A DNA stretch of 64,000 bases from Pseudoxanthomonas sp. F37 (GTDB lineage: Bacteria > Pseudomonadota > Gammaproteobacteria > Xanthomonadales > Xanthomonadaceae): the NCBI RefSeq assembly GCF_022965755.1, contig NZ_CP095187.1, positions 992,001-1,056,000 of the forward strand, given 5' to 3'. Made by a program: the position numbers and the translations under genes. Under the pieces are notes generated by a model that was given only the letters and a program-made list of their open reading frames with translations, searched no databases and was not told where the DNA came from. This document shows positions 8,997 through 19,465 of this stretch, piece by piece. Each line of letters begins with the position of its first letter. The stretch's first letter is position 1.

Positions 8997-9923
8997 TCAC
9001 CGCGCCGACGGGAACTGCAGCTGGCCCAGCGGGCCGAACATCCGGAACGGCACCGATTCCAGCCGCATGCCGCGGTTGGCCTGCACCACGAAGTGCAGGT
9101 GGGGCGCGGTGGAGAAGCCGGTATTGCCCGACAGGCCGATGTACTGGCCCTTGCGCACGTACTGGCCCACGCGCACCTGCGCGCCCTCCGCCTTCAGGTG
9201 CGCGTACAGCGCCATGCTGCCGTCGCTGTGCAGGATGCGGATGAAATTGGCGCGCCCGCCGTACTTTTCGCGGTTCAGGCCGGCCTTGTCGAAGTCGGAT
9301 TCGACCTGCATCACCAGCCCCTCGCGCGCGGCCACGATGCGCGTGCCCTCCGGCACCGCGAAGTCCACCGCGTGCAGGTTCTGCGCATCGCTGTGGCTGA
9401 AGCGGCCACCCGGGCCCTGGTCCACGCGCACGCGCCCGTAATCGAACGGCAGCCGGTATTCGTAGTCCTGCGGCTTGCTGGCCGGGTCGCCCGGCATGCC
9501 GTCCAGGGTCAGCTCGAAGTCGCCCCCGCGCAGCGGGTCGGTGACGCTGATGTCGGCCACCAGCACGCTGCTGCGCGCCGGCACCACCGCGCGTGCCGGC
9601 AGCGTGGGGGCGCTGCGCACGTCGCGCTGGCGGCGGAAGCCCAGTTGAACCTCCACGGGCCCGTGCATCAGGTTGTCGGCCCAGGCCTGGTACCGCAGGC
9701 CCTGCTTCTCCAGGCGCAGGCGCACCTGCGCGCTGGGCGGATTGCGGAAGCGCATGACGTCCAGGCTGCTGCCGGCCAACTGCTCGGGCGGCGGCGGCTG
9801 GTCGCCGTACTGGGTGTAGCCCTGCTTGTCCTTCCAGCGATACAGCCGGGCCGCGGCCACCTCGCCCAGGCTGCCGAGCAGCACGGCGACGCCGCAGGCC
9901 AGGGCCAGCGCGCGCGCGTTCAC
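8997..9923 (-). CDS. Exported M23 (LytM) metallopeptidase with N-terminal DUF4124
   Basis: Predicted periplasmic peptidoglycan endopeptidase or LytM-type factor, 308 residues. A signal peptide (about residues 1-24) is followed by a DUF4124 module, RLYRWKDKQGYTQYGDQPPP. The M23 domain fills the last 120 residues: NLHAVDFAVPEGTRIVAA supplies the first His and the Asp, and TAPHLHFVVQA supplies the HxH ligand, so the zinc site looks intact. GTG at 9923 is chosen because it begins the signal peptide and overlaps the stop of the phytase-like gene (GTGA). The pair forms a two-gene unit. Whether it cleaves cell wall or activates an amidase is not decided by sequence. Confidence 0.88.
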   Translation of the reverse strand: MNARALALACGVAVLLGSLGEVAAARLYRWKDKQGYTQYGDQPPPPEQLAGSSLDVMRFRNPPSAQVRLRLEKQGLRYQAWADNLMHGPVEVQLGFRRQRDVRSAPTLPARAVVPARSSVLVADISVTDPLRGGDFELTLDGMPGDPASKPQDYEYRLPFDYGRVRVDQGPGGRFSHSDAQNLHAVDFAVPEGTRIVAAREGLVMQVESDFDKAGLNREKYGGRANFIRILHSDGSMALYAHLKAEGAQVRVGQYVRKGQYIGLSGNTGFSTAPHLHFVVQANRGMRLESVPFRMFGPLGQLQFPSAR

Positions 9924-11011
9924 CGCGGGCAATCGCCCTTCAGGTCGAGCGCGCGGGCGATGTCGCGCAGGTCGAACGCGGCCAGCGACACGTCGTTGTG
10001 CAGCGCGAACAGGGCGCCGGCCGGGAAGCGCGGCGTGGGCATCGCGTACACGGTTTCGCCATCGGTGTTGGAGGTGACCTTGCCGGAGAACACGCCGGCC
10101 GGGGCCAGGGTGGCGCGGTCGAACACGCGGAAGCGGGTGGGCGTCAGCTGGTCCACCGCCACCCAGTACCCGTCCTCGGCGCTGCAGGCCCACAGCGCGA
10201 TGCCTTCGGCGTCGGCATCGAACGTGGCCAGGCTGTGTTGGTTGTAGTGGCCGGCCAGCGTGTAGTCGCGCAGCGTGGAGCCCACGCGGCGGTCTTCCTC
10301 GGCGATCAGCAGGCGCCCATGCGCCGGGTCGCCGGCGATGGATTCGACCATGCGCAGCGCCCCGGCCGCGCCGGTGTCGCCGAACTGGCCCAGCAGCCTC
10401 GTTTCCAGCTTGCCGCCGTCTTCGATGCGGACCTGGAAGCGCTTCACCCGGCCCGCCAGTTCCGCCATCGGCGGCAGGGTCATGGTGCGGAAATCGGCCA
10501 TGAAGCTGTCGGTGACGAACAGTTCCAGTTCGCCGGGCGCGGGCTCGTGCACCCACAGCCCGTAGGGCGAGCGCAGCACGTCGGCGCCGAAGGCGCCCAG
10601 CGGCGCGAATTCCGGCAGGCGGAAGGCCTGCACACGGTGGTTGTCGCGCTCGGCCACGAACAGCAGGTCGCCGAACACCGCAATGCCGTTGGGGCGGTTG
10701 AACTGGCCCACGGCCGTGCCCGGGCCGCCGACCGTGCGCAGGCGCTGCCCGCTATCGGCGTCGTACAGGGCCAGATGGTGGGTGGCCTTGGCGGTGGCGA
10801 TCAGCCAGACGCGGCCGTCTTCGGTCGGCCACGCGACCAGCGAGTCCAGTTCGTCGCCGGGGACCGGCTGGGAGACCCAGGCCTCCTGCAGGATGGCGTC
10901 CGCGGCGGTTTTCGGGGCCGGGGCGGGCGGTGTGGAGGTGTGCAGGGGGGCGGTGGAGCAGGCGGCCAGCAGGGCCACGCAGAGACCGCCGAGGAGGCTG
11001 TTCCGGATCAT
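9920..11011 (-). CDS. Beta-propeller phytase-like lipoprotein
   Basis: A lipoprotein of 363 residues: a signal sequence ends in the lipobox LLAAC with Cys at about residue 18. The mature part reads as a six-bladed propeller related to 3-phytases and NHL repeats (GQFNRPNGIAVFGDLLFVAE, SIAGDPAHGRLLIAEEDRRV, ATFDADAEGIALW, GYWVAVDQ). In the phytase family the DIEGL-type and GEED-type segments bind calcium and phosphate; here they read DAEGI and AEED, so the fold is likely kept. Phytate hydrolysis is inferred from family resemblance only. It is translationally coupled to the M23 peptidase. Confidence 0.7.
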   Translation of the reverse strand: MIRNSLLGGLCVALLAACSTAPLHTSTPPAPAPKTAADAILQEAWVSQPVPGDELDSLVAWPTEDGRVWLIATAKATHHLALYDADSGQRLRTVGGPGTAVGQFNRPNGIAVFGDLLFVAERDNHRVQAFRLPEFAPLGAFGADVLRSPYGLWVHEPAPGELELFVTDSFMADFRTMTLPPMAELAGRVKRFQVRIEDGGKLETRLLGQFGDTGAAGALRMVESIAGDPAHGRLLIAEEDRRVGSTLRDYTLAGHYNQHSLATFDADAEGIALWACSAEDGYWVAVDQLTPTRFRVFDRATLAPAGVFSGKVTSNTDGETVYAMPTPRFPAGALFALHNDVSLAAFDLRDIARALDLKGDCPR

Positions 11012-11092
11012 GATGTGAATTATGCGTTATCGCTGCCCCGACCGGCAGCGAGATGGGCGTCAAAATTTCATCGCTTCATCCGAATAAAGCGA

Positions 11093-11121
11093 TTGACATC
11101 CGGAAAGGCACGCGGCACAGT
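11093..11121 (+). promoter_or_regulatory. Sigma-70-type promoter for the metX-metB-hom operon
   Basis: TTGACA at 11093-11098 is a perfect -35 box. After 17 bases, CACAGT (11116-11121) keeps the key A2 and T6 of a -10 box. Transcription would start near 11128, exactly where the riboswitch P1 stem begins, which supports the assignment. Confidence 0.65.
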
Positions 11122-11127
11122 AGCCTC

Positions 11128-11239
11128 ACCATCGAGACCGGCAGAGGGACAGGCCCGAAGAAGCCGGGGCAGCCAGCGACGCGCAAGCGCCGTGTAGGTG
11201 CCAAATCCTGCGGGGACCCAGCGTCCGCCGAAAGATGGT
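11128..11239 (+). promoter_or_regulatory. SAM-I (S-box) riboswitch aptamer
   Basis: S-adenosylmethionine-sensing leader ahead of the methionine operon. The conserved S-box core is visible: AGAGGGACAGGCCC, then GAAGAAGCCGGGGCAGCC, and the late element TAGGTGCCAAATCCTGC with GGGG after it. The closing stem P1 pairs ACCATC (11128-11133) with GATGGT (11234-11239), and a GCG/CGC-rich stem (GACGCGCAAGCGCC) forms the P3 region. The class is recognised by its consensus. Genes downstream (metX, metB, hom) make methionine from homoserine, so high SAM should reduce their expression. Confidence 0.9.
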
Positions 11240-11265
11240 TCGTACCGTGCCTTCGCACGGCGAAC
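11238..11265 (+). promoter_or_regulatory. Hairpin just after the SAM riboswitch, candidate expression platform
   Basis: GTTCG (11238-11242) plus CCGTGC (11245-11250) pair with GCACGG (11255-11260) plus CGAAC (11261-11265), with loop CTTC. It shares two bases with the 3' strand of riboswitch stem P1, so the two compete slightly. There is no T-run, so a classical terminator is not supported; control may be on translation or through Rho. Confidence 0.4.
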
Positions 11266-11331
11266 GCGAGCTCCGCGAAGCTCGGTGGTGCAGTCCCGTC
11301 CCGCCAGGGACCACGCCCACCGGATGCCGCC

Positions 11332-12374
11332 ATGAGTTACGCCAGTCCCGCGCTGAACCGCCTTGCCGAACCGTCGACCCTCGACGGCGTCGTGGCTCCC
11401 CCGTTCCAGGATGACGCGCCGCGTGCCGTGCGGGGCGAGGTGGTGGTCGAGCTGTCGATGCGCCATGCCGGCACGCGCGCACTGACGCTGCGCTACGAAC
11501 TGCACGGGCCGGCCGGTGCGCCGGTGGTGTTCGTGGCCGGCGGCATCTCCGCGCACCGCCATCTGGCCGCGTGCGGCGTCTTCCCCGAAAACGGCTGGCT
11601 GAACGACCTGGTCGGCGCCGGCCGCGCGCTGGATCCGGCGCACCGCCGATTGCTCGCGTTCGACTTCGTCGGCGCCGATGGCCGCCTCGATGCCCCCATC
11701 GACACCGCGGACCAGGCCGACGCCATCGCCCAGTTGCTGTCCGCATTGAAGATCGCCCGCCTGCAGGCCTTCGTGGGCTACTCGTACGGGGCGCTGGTGG
11801 GCCTGCAGTTCGCCATCCGCCACCCCGCGCGCGTGGAGCAGCTGGTCGCGGTCAGCGGCGCGCATCGCGCCCACCCCTATGCCGCCGCCTGGCGTGCGCT
11901 GCAGCGGCGTGCGGTGACCCTGGGCCAGCTGCAGTGCGCCGATGCGCAGGGCCTGTCGCTGGCGCGCCAGTTCGCCATGCTGAGCTACCGCACGCCGGAA
12001 GAATTCGGCGAGCGCTTCGACGCCGCGCCGGAAATCGTCAACGGCCGCGTGCGCGTGGCCGCCGAAGACTACCTGGATGCGGCCGGCGCGCAGTATGTCG
12101 CGCGCACGCCGGTCACCGCCTACGTGCGCCTGTCCGAATCCATCGACCTGCACCGCGTCGATCCCGCCGACATCCGCGTGCCCACGCTGGTGGTCGCGGT
12201 GGAAGGCGACCGCCTGGTGCCGCTGCCCGATTCGGTGGCCCTGGTCGAAGGCCTGGGCACGCTGGGCCAGTTGCGCGTGCTGCGCTCGCCCTACGGCCAC
12301 GACGCCTTCCTGAAAGAAACCGACCGCATCGATTCCATCCTCACCTCGGCCCTGCGCGCCGCCGGAGACCTCGC

Positions 12375-12378
<4 letters not shown>
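11332..12378 (+). CDS. metX: Homoserine O-acyltransferase, MetX-type alpha/beta hydrolase fold
   Basis: Acylates homoserine with acetyl-CoA or succinyl-CoA, the committed step to methionine; 348 residues. It has the alpha/beta hydrolase fold: VFVAGGISAHRHLAA (about 64-78), nucleophile elbow VGYSYGALVG with Ser near 150, an Asp in VEGDRLVP near 294, and the MetX-typical GHDAFLKE with His near 323. The ATG at 11332 is chosen as the first start past the riboswitch leader; the frame is open upstream through the leader but that part is not protein-like. The metB start overlaps the stop (ATGA). The acyl donor cannot be read safely from sequence. Confidence 0.85.
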
Positions 12379-13594
<1,216 letters not shown>

Positions 13595-13598
<4 letters not shown>

Positions 13599-14671
13599 GC
13601 ACGGTCGTTCCGCTGCGTACCGCCGCGCGTCGCGTGCCCCGGCTCGCGCTGTTGGGCACGGGCGTGGTGGGCAGCGCCCTGGTGGCGCGCTACCAGCGCC
13701 TGCAGTCGGCCGGACTGCCGTTGCCGCCGCTGGCGTGGCTGGCGAACTCGCGCGCGCTGCACGATTGCGCGGGCGCACCGCAACGCGCACTGGAGCAGGC
13801 CCACCGGGCCGCTGCGCGCCGCGACGATCTTCCGCCGTGGGCGGAGGCCGAGGCGCTGCATGCCGGCGATATCGTGATCGACGCCACCGCCAGCGACGCG
13901 GTCGCCGGCTGGCATGCCGAATGGCTGGCGCGCGGCGTGCACGTGGTGACGGCCAACAAGCTGGGTGCGGGCAGTGGATGGTCGCGCGCGCAGGCGATCG
14001 CGCTGGCCTGCGCGGGGTCCGGCGCGCGCTACGGCGAAGCGGCCACCGTCGGCGCCGGCCTGCCGCTGCTGAGCAGCCTGCGCGCGCTGGTGGCCGGCGG
14101 CGACCGCATCCACCGCGTGGAGGGCGTGCTGTCCGGCTCGCTGGCGTGGCTGTTCAACCACTACGACGGCATGCGTCCGTTTTCCGGTTTCGTCCGCCAG
14201 GCGCGCCAGGCCGGCTATACCGAGCCCGACCCGCGCATCGACCTGTCCGGCGAGGACGTGCGCCGCAAGCTGCTGATCCTGGCGCGCGCCGCGGGTTTCC
14301 CGTTGGAACAGGCCGATGTGCGCGTGGAGTCGCTGGTGCCGGTCGAACTGGCGGCACTGCCGCTGGACGGCGTCGACGGCGCACTCGCGCAGCTGGATGC
14401 GCCATTGGCGGCGCGCTTCAAGGATGCGTACCGCAATGGCGGCCGCTTGCGCTTCGTCGGCCGGTTCGACCGTGATCGCGCCAGCGTGGGCCTGCAGGTG
14501 TTGCCCGAAGACCATGCCTTGTGCAGCGGCAGCGGCACCGACAACCGCGTGGCCATCTACAGCGACCGTTACGACGAGCAGCCGCTGGTCGTGCAGGGGC
14601 CGGGTGCCGGCGCCGACGTCACCGCTGCGGCGTTGCTGGACGACGTGCTGGCGATCGCATCCGCGCGCTGA
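13595..14671 (+). CDS. hom: Homoserine dehydrogenase
   Basis: NAD(P)-dependent reduction of aspartate semialdehyde to homoserine, the substrate of the upstream metX product; 358 residues, so it is the stand-alone form without a fused aspartokinase. The Rossmann start is LALLGTGVVGSALVARYQ (about residues 17-34), followed by IDATASDAVAGWHAEWLARG and VTANKLGAGSG. The catalytic region includes GEAATVGAGLPLLSSLRAL and GVLSGSLAWLFNHYDGMRPF, with Lys/Asp-rich EPDPRIDLSGEDVRRKLLIL. No C-terminal ACT domain is present, so feedback control may be through the riboswitch. The start overlaps the metB stop (ATGA). Confidence 0.93.
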
Positions 14672-14683
14672 TCGCCGGCACGG

Positions 14684-15689
14684 CTACTCCAGCGCGGACA
14701 GCAGGGCTGCGTTGAAGCGTTCCGGCGCCTCCACCTGCGGCGAGTGGCCCAGGTCGGCGAATTCCACCAGCTTTGCGCCGGGAATCGCCGCGGCGGTGCG
14801 CCTGCCCAGCGCCGGATAGTCGCCCAGCCGCTGGGCGACCTCCGGCGGTGCCAGGTCCTTGCCGATCGCGGTGCGGTCCTTCTGGCCGATCAGCAGCGTG
14901 GTCGCTGCCGTGATGCGGGGCAGTTCGTGGACCACCGGCTGGTTGAACACCATGTCCGAGGTCAGCGCCTGGCTCCATGCCACGGCCTGGCCGCCCTCGC
15001 CGGCGTACATGCCGCCGAGCATCCGCACCCAGCGTTCGTAGGCCGGCTTCCAGTCGCCGCCGTAGTACACGGTGCGCTGGTAGTCGCGGATGTTGTCGAA
15101 GCTGGTCTTGCGTTCGCGCGCATGCCACGCGTCGACGCTCCGCCATGGCACGCCTTCGGCCCTCCAGTCTTCCAGTCCGATCGGATTGACCAGCACCAGG
15201 CGCTCCGTCGCCTGCGGGTACTGCAGCGCGAAGCGCGCCGCCAGCATGCCGCCCATCGAATGGCCGACGATCGCCGCGCGATCGATGCCGAGGTGCTTCA
15301 GCAGGTCCCGGGTGTTGCCGGCCAGCTGGGCGAACGAGTACTGGTAACGGGGCGGCTTGCTCGACTTGCAGAAGCCGATCTGGTCCGGTGCGATGACCCG
15401 ATAACCGGCGCCCGTCAGCGCCGTGATGGCGGACTCCCAGGTGGCGGCACAGAAGTTCTTGCCATGCAGCAGCACGACGGTACGCCCGTTGTGTGCGGCG
15501 GGGCGGCAACATCCAGATAGGCCATCTCCAGCCGCTGGTCCTGCGATTGGAACGCGAATGTCCGCACCGGGTGCGGATACGCGAAGCCTTCGAGCCGTGC
15601 GCCATAGCGAGGGTCGACACCGTCTGCGCAACGGTCGCGCTGGAGATGGACATCGCCACGAGGGCGAGCATCGGGGGCAGCAACTTCAT
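14684..15689 (-). pseudogene. Exported alpha/beta hydrolase with two frameshifts
   Basis: Alpha/beta hydrolase whose reading frame is split in three. An ATG at 15689 gives a signal peptide (KLLPPMLALVAMSISSATVA). The frame then shifts near 15619-15622 into DPRYGARLEGFAYPHPVRTF and QRLEMAYLDVA. It shifts again near 15496-15503 into the main body: RTVVLLHGKNFCAATWES, nucleophile elbow IVGHSMGGMLAARFALQYP, and the late GHSPQVEAPERFNAALL with the catalytic His. Each break is repaired by adding one base in a G/C run (GG to GGG; CCCC to CCCCC). The complete domain looks otherwise undamaged, so a sequencing error is plausible. Substrate unknown. It converges with hom. Confidence 0.8.
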
Positions 15690-15742
15690 GGGGGAATCCG
15701 CGGCGTGGCGTGCCGGCGTACCGCGGACGCGTCGCGAGGCCG

Positions 15743-18700
15743 TCAACCGGAACCCGGCGGGCTCGGCAAAGGCGCTGGCGGATGGTAGGGGCCGCGCAAT
15801 GCCAGGTGGCCGCGGCGGACCAGTTCGCCGGGGTCGCGGCGCACGTGCTCGTCATCGGGCAGCGGCGGGGCCGACGGTACGGCTTCGTACAGCGCCCAGC
15901 CGTTGCGGCCCTGCGCCTTGACCTCGTACAGGGCGCGGTCCGCCAGCGATACCAGTTGCTCCCAGCCCAGCAGGTCGGGCACCTCGGCGAACGGCGGATA
16001 GCCCACCAGGCCCAGCGAAGCCGTCACCTGCAGGCGCGCGCCGGCCACCTCCACCGGCTCGCTGGCGATGGCGGTGCAGATGCGGCGGCCCAGGGCGTGC
16101 AGTTCGTGCCGCGGCATGGGCCGGAACACCATCAGGAATTCCTCGCCGCCCCAGCGGACCACGTAGTCGCCCTCGCGCGAGAGCATGCGCAGGCGGTGCG
16201 CGACGGTCTGCAGCACGTGGTCGCCGGCCTGGTGGCCATGGCCGTCGTTGATCGACTTGAAGTGATCGATGTCCAGCAGCACGAAGGCCAGCACGTCCAC
16301 GCCGGCGGCGAACTTGGGCGTGCGCAGGTAGTAGGCGATGTCCGCCGGCAACTGGCGCGCGAGGTAGCGGCGGTTGTGCAGGCTGGTCAGCGGATCGGTC
16401 AGGCTGATCGCTTCCAGCTGGCGGTTGGCCTGCTGCAGGTCCCGCGTGCGCTGCTGCACCAGGCGCTCCAGCGCCAGCCGGCGGTTGTGGTGGCGGCGCA
16501 GCACCCAGCGGTTGGACAGCAGCACCAGCACCCCCAGCGCCATCGCCAGCAGCAGGTAGAACCAGGCGCTTTCGTAGAAGTAGGGCGCGATGGTGAACGC
16601 CTGGGTGGCCGGCGCGCGCCCGGAGACGCCGCTGTTGTTGGTGCCGAGCACTTCGAACACGTAACGGCCGGCCGGCAGGTTGGTGTAGGTGGCGCTGCGC
16701 TGGTGCGGGTCGTCCAGCAGCTTCCAGTCTTCGTCGTAGCCCTTCAGGCGGTAACGGATGTCGATATGGTCGGAGGCCTGGAAGCTGAGCGTGGTGAACT
16801 CGAAGCGCAGATCGCGCGTGTCGCGCGGCAGCGACCAGGCCGCGGCCGGATCGGCGGCCCGCCATTGGCCGCGTACCTGCACCCGTTCGATCACCGATTC
16901 GGGCACGTAGTCGTTGGCCAGGGGCTGGTCGGTCGCCATCACCACCAGGCCATCGCGCGTGGGCAGCCACAGTGCGTTGTCGGCCATGAAGCCGCGGCTG
17001 TTGCCGGCGCCGTTGCAGCAGTCGCCCTTCTGCCCGCCATGGCGGTCGCCCCGCTCGTTCAGCAGCGTGCGTGCGGGGACGCGCACGGCAGGGTCCCCGG
17101 TGGCGGCCAGCAGGTCGGTGATCCGCACCCGGTAGATGCCGCGCAGCCCGGCGACCCAGAGGAAGTCGTTGCCGTCCTCGGCGAAGAAGAACGGTGCGTT
17201 GGCCGGTATGCCGCGCGTCTTGTCCAGCCGCGTCCAGCGCTGCCCATCGAACACCAGCATCAGTTCCTCGGACAACGCACCCACCACCCATTGGCCGCCG
17301 GCCAGTTCGTGCAGGGCGACGATGTGGGGCGCATCCAGTCCGGTGCCGGTCAGCGGGATGGCGACCAGGCGCTCGTCGGTGAATTCGTAAAGGCCGCTCT
17401 GCGTGCCCACCAGCAAGCGGCCGTCGCGGGTCTCCAGCAGCACGCGCACGCGCACGTCGCGCAGGCCGGCTTCCGTGCCATAGCGGCGCAGCCGCTCGCC
17501 GCCGTCCCAGCGGTACAGTCCTGTGCTGGCGGCGAACCACAGCCGGCCGCTGCGGTCGCGCACGATGCCGTTCACCTGCGCGGCGTCCAGCGCATCCAGC
17601 ATGCGCGGGTGCTGCACGCGGCCACCGCGATAGAGCGCGGCGCCATCGCGCGTGCCGATCCATGTCTGCCCGTGCTCCGGCAGCAGGCTGTAGGCGGCCG
17701 GATGCGGCAACGCCGGGCCGGGCACGACCAGGCGGAAGCGGCCGTTCTCCAGCACGCTGACGCCGTCGTCGCTGCCCGCCCACACGCGGCCGTCGGAGCC
17801 CTGTGCGGTGGACCAGAGCAAGGGCTGCAGCAGTCCCTCCGCGCGGCTGTAGCGCCGCGTCCAGCCGTTCCAGGCACGGCTGACGCCTTCGTTGTTGCTG
17901 CCCAGCCACAGGTTGGATTCGCGGTCTTCGTAGAAGGCGCGGATCTCGGCCAACGGACCCTCGCCGCGGATCCGTTCGAGCAGCCGGCCGCTGCGGAAGC
18001 GGTAGAGCGCATCGCGGGTGCTGGCCCACAGGACGCCGTCGCGATCCTCGCGCAGGGCGAGGATGCCCCCGCTGGCCGCCGCCACTTCGCCATGGCGCTG
18101 CCACTGGCGCCCCGACAGCACGAACAGCCCCGCCTCGGTGCCCGCCCACACCCGTCCATCGTGCTGCGCCAGCGCCACCACGTGGGCGGTCGTCGCGCCC
18201 GCAGGCAACGCCAGCACGCGTTCGCCGCTGGCATCGAAGGCGTGCACGCGGCCCCGGCCGCCCACCCAGAGCGTGCCGCCCCGATCCACGTGCAGCGCCA
18301 GGGCGCCGCCCTCCGGGAGGGCGTGCAGCATCTCCAGCCGGTCGTTGGCGACCACCATCACGCCGCGGCGTGTCGCCACCAGCAGCCGGCCTGCGGCATC
18401 CGCGGTCAGGGCCAGCACCTCGACCACGTCGCGCTCGCCCGGTGCCACCGGTAGCGTCCGCACGCGGTGGCCCTCGCGCACCGCCAGGCCCTGGGGCGTG
18501 CCGATCCACAGGCGACCGGCACGGTCGGTGTGCAGGGCCTGGATCCAGGTGCTGGGCAGTCCGGGCGTGTTGTCCAGGTCGAAGTTGGTGAAGCGCACGC
18601 CGTCGAAGCGGCTCAGGCCGGCCTGTGTGCCGAACCAGAGGTAGCCGGGCCGGTCCTGTGCGATGGCCAGTACGCTGAGCTGGGGCAGGCCCTGCTCCAG

Positions 18701-18778
18701 GCTCCAGTGGTTGCGCACGTAGTGGTGGAACGACTTGGAGGGGTCCAGTGCCTGCGCCGGCGGGCAAAGCATCGCCAT
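15743..18778 (-). CDS. Beta-propeller sensor diguanylate cyclase (Reg_prop, Y_Y_Y, GGDEF)
   Basis: Membrane sensor predicted to make cyclic di-GMP, 1011 residues from the ATG used here. Two-component-regulator propeller repeats fill about 35-600 (GYLWFGTQAGLSRFDGVRF, GRLWIGTPQGLAV, DGVLWASTRDALYRF). A Y_Y_Y domain follows (IRYRLKGYDEDWKLLDD), then one membrane span near 735-755, a coiled coil, and a C-terminal GGDEF domain with ISLTDPLTSLHNRRYL and RWGGEEFLMVF. The active loop GGEEF is intact. The periplasmic propeller would sense a ligand and the cytoplasmic domain make the messenger. The ATG leaves only a stub of the signal peptide; an in-frame CTG at 18865 with GGAG upstream would complete it. 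Confidence 0.88.
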   Translation of the reverse strand: MAMLCPPAQALDPSKSFHHYVRNHWSLEQGLPQLSVLAIAQDRPGYLWFGTQAGLSRFDGVRFTNFDLDNTPGLPSTWIQALHTDRAGRLWIGTPQGLAVREGHRVRTLPVAPGERDVVEVLALTADAAGRLLVATRRGVMVVANDRLEMLHALPEGGALALHVDRGGTLWVGGRGRVHAFDASGERVLALPAGATTAHVVALAQHDGRVWAGTEAGLFVLSGRQWQRHGEVAAASGGILALREDRDGVLWASTRDALYRFRSGRLLERIRGEGPLAEIRAFYEDRESNLWLGSNNEGVSRAWNGWTRRYSRAEGLLQPLLWSTAQGSDGRVWAGSDDGVSVLENGRFRLVVPGPALPHPAAYSLLPEHGQTWIGTRDGAALYRGGRVQHPRMLDALDAAQVNGIVRDRSGRLWFAASTGLYRWDGGERLRRYGTEAGLRDVRVRVLLETRDGRLLVGTQSGLYEFTDERLVAIPLTGTGLDAPHIVALHELAGGQWVVGALSEELMLVFDGQRWTRLDKTRGIPANAPFFFAEDGNDFLWVAGLRGIYRVRITDLLAATGDPAVRVPARTLLNERGDRHGGQKGDCCNGAGNSRGFMADNALWLPTRDGLVVMATDQPLANDYVPESVIERVQVRGQWRAADPAAAWSLPRDTRDLRFEFTTLSFQASDHIDIRYRLKGYDEDWKLLDDPHQRSATYTNLPAGRYVFEVLGTNNSGVSGRAPATQAFTIAPYFYESAWFYLLLAMALGVLVLLSNRWVLRRHHNRRLALERLVQQRTRDLQQANRQLEAISLTDPLTSLHNRRYLARQLPADIAYYLRTPKFAAGVDVLAFVLLDIDHFKSINDGHGHQAGDHVLQTVAHRLRMLSREGDYVVRWGGEEFLMVFRPMPRHELHALGRRICTAIASEPVEVAGARLQVTASLGLVGYPPFAEVPDLLGWEQLVSLADRALYEVKAQGRNGWALYEAVPSAPPLPDDEHVRRDPGELVRRGHLALRGPYHPPAPLPSPPGSG

Positions 18779-19048
18779 TCCGCCCAGCAGGGGCAGGCAC
18801 CAGGCCGCCAGTCGGCGCCGCCAGGACGGGCGGGCGCGGCGGGTCGTGTCCCCGGGCTCGGACAGGGCGCGTCTCCGGTAAGTCTGTTTACCTATACCGT
18901 ATCGGCGCTCATGTCGGCGTCTAAAGGGCCAAAGCGCCGCATCGGCGCAGGGGATGTCGGCCCGGCGTCGGGTTCCTGTCGTGGCGCCGTCGCCCGTCCA
19001 TAGTGGAGGCTTCCGGCTAACCTAGACGGGCATGGGCCTGCAACGACG

Positions 19049-19465
19049 ATGGACATGAAACTGAATGCCGAACGGATCCGAACCCTGAGGGAACAGCGCG
19101 CGTGGTCGCAGGAACATCTGGCGACGGTCGCCGGGCTGAGTGCTCGCACCCTGCAACGTATCGAAGGCGGTTCGGCGGCATCTCCGGAAACGTGTCTGGC
19201 CTTGGCGACAGCTTTGGAGGTGCCGTTGAGTCTTATCGCCGGAGTTCAGCCGCCCGCCGACGTCTCTGCCGGGCCCGCGCTGGACAAGTCGCCGAGGGCC
19301 ATGTCTTCATGGCTCACGCCCGCAGCGCTGCTTCTGTGCATGGTGGTCTGGTTCGGGTACTCCATCGGCAAGGACATGGCCGAGCGTGACAACCGGGCGA
19401 CAGCTGACTGTAATCGGGACGGTTCGGTGTGCGAGCCGTCCCACCGCGATGCTGGCGCTCGATAA
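19049..19465 (+). CDS. XRE-family regulator with a C-terminal membrane segment
   Basis: A 138-residue protein with an N-terminal helix-turn-helix of the Cro/C1 type at about 5-60 (AERIRTLREQRAWSQEHLAT, then AGLSARTLQRIEGGSAASPE) and one hydrophobic span near 91-107 (WLTPAALLLCMVVWFGY). This suggests a membrane-tethered DNA-binding protein, a layout known for several small XRE regulators. No partner or ligand is evident. Starts at 19049 and at the next Met (19055) are both possible. It is divergent from the GGDEF sensor gene, which it might control, though nothing in the spacer proves this. Confidence 0.75.
   Translation: MDMKLNAERIRTLREQRAWSQEHLATVAGLSARTLQRIEGGSAASPETCLALATALEVPLSLIAGVQPPADVSAGPALDKSPRAMSSWLTPAALLLCMVVWFGYSIGKDMAERDNRATADCNRDGSVCEPSHRDAGAR

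Noticed and set aside
15710-18454. A 914-codon plus-strand frame opposite the GGDEF sensor
   Set aside because: His/Gln/Ala-rich antisense shadow; the minus strand has clear propeller and GGDEF motifs.
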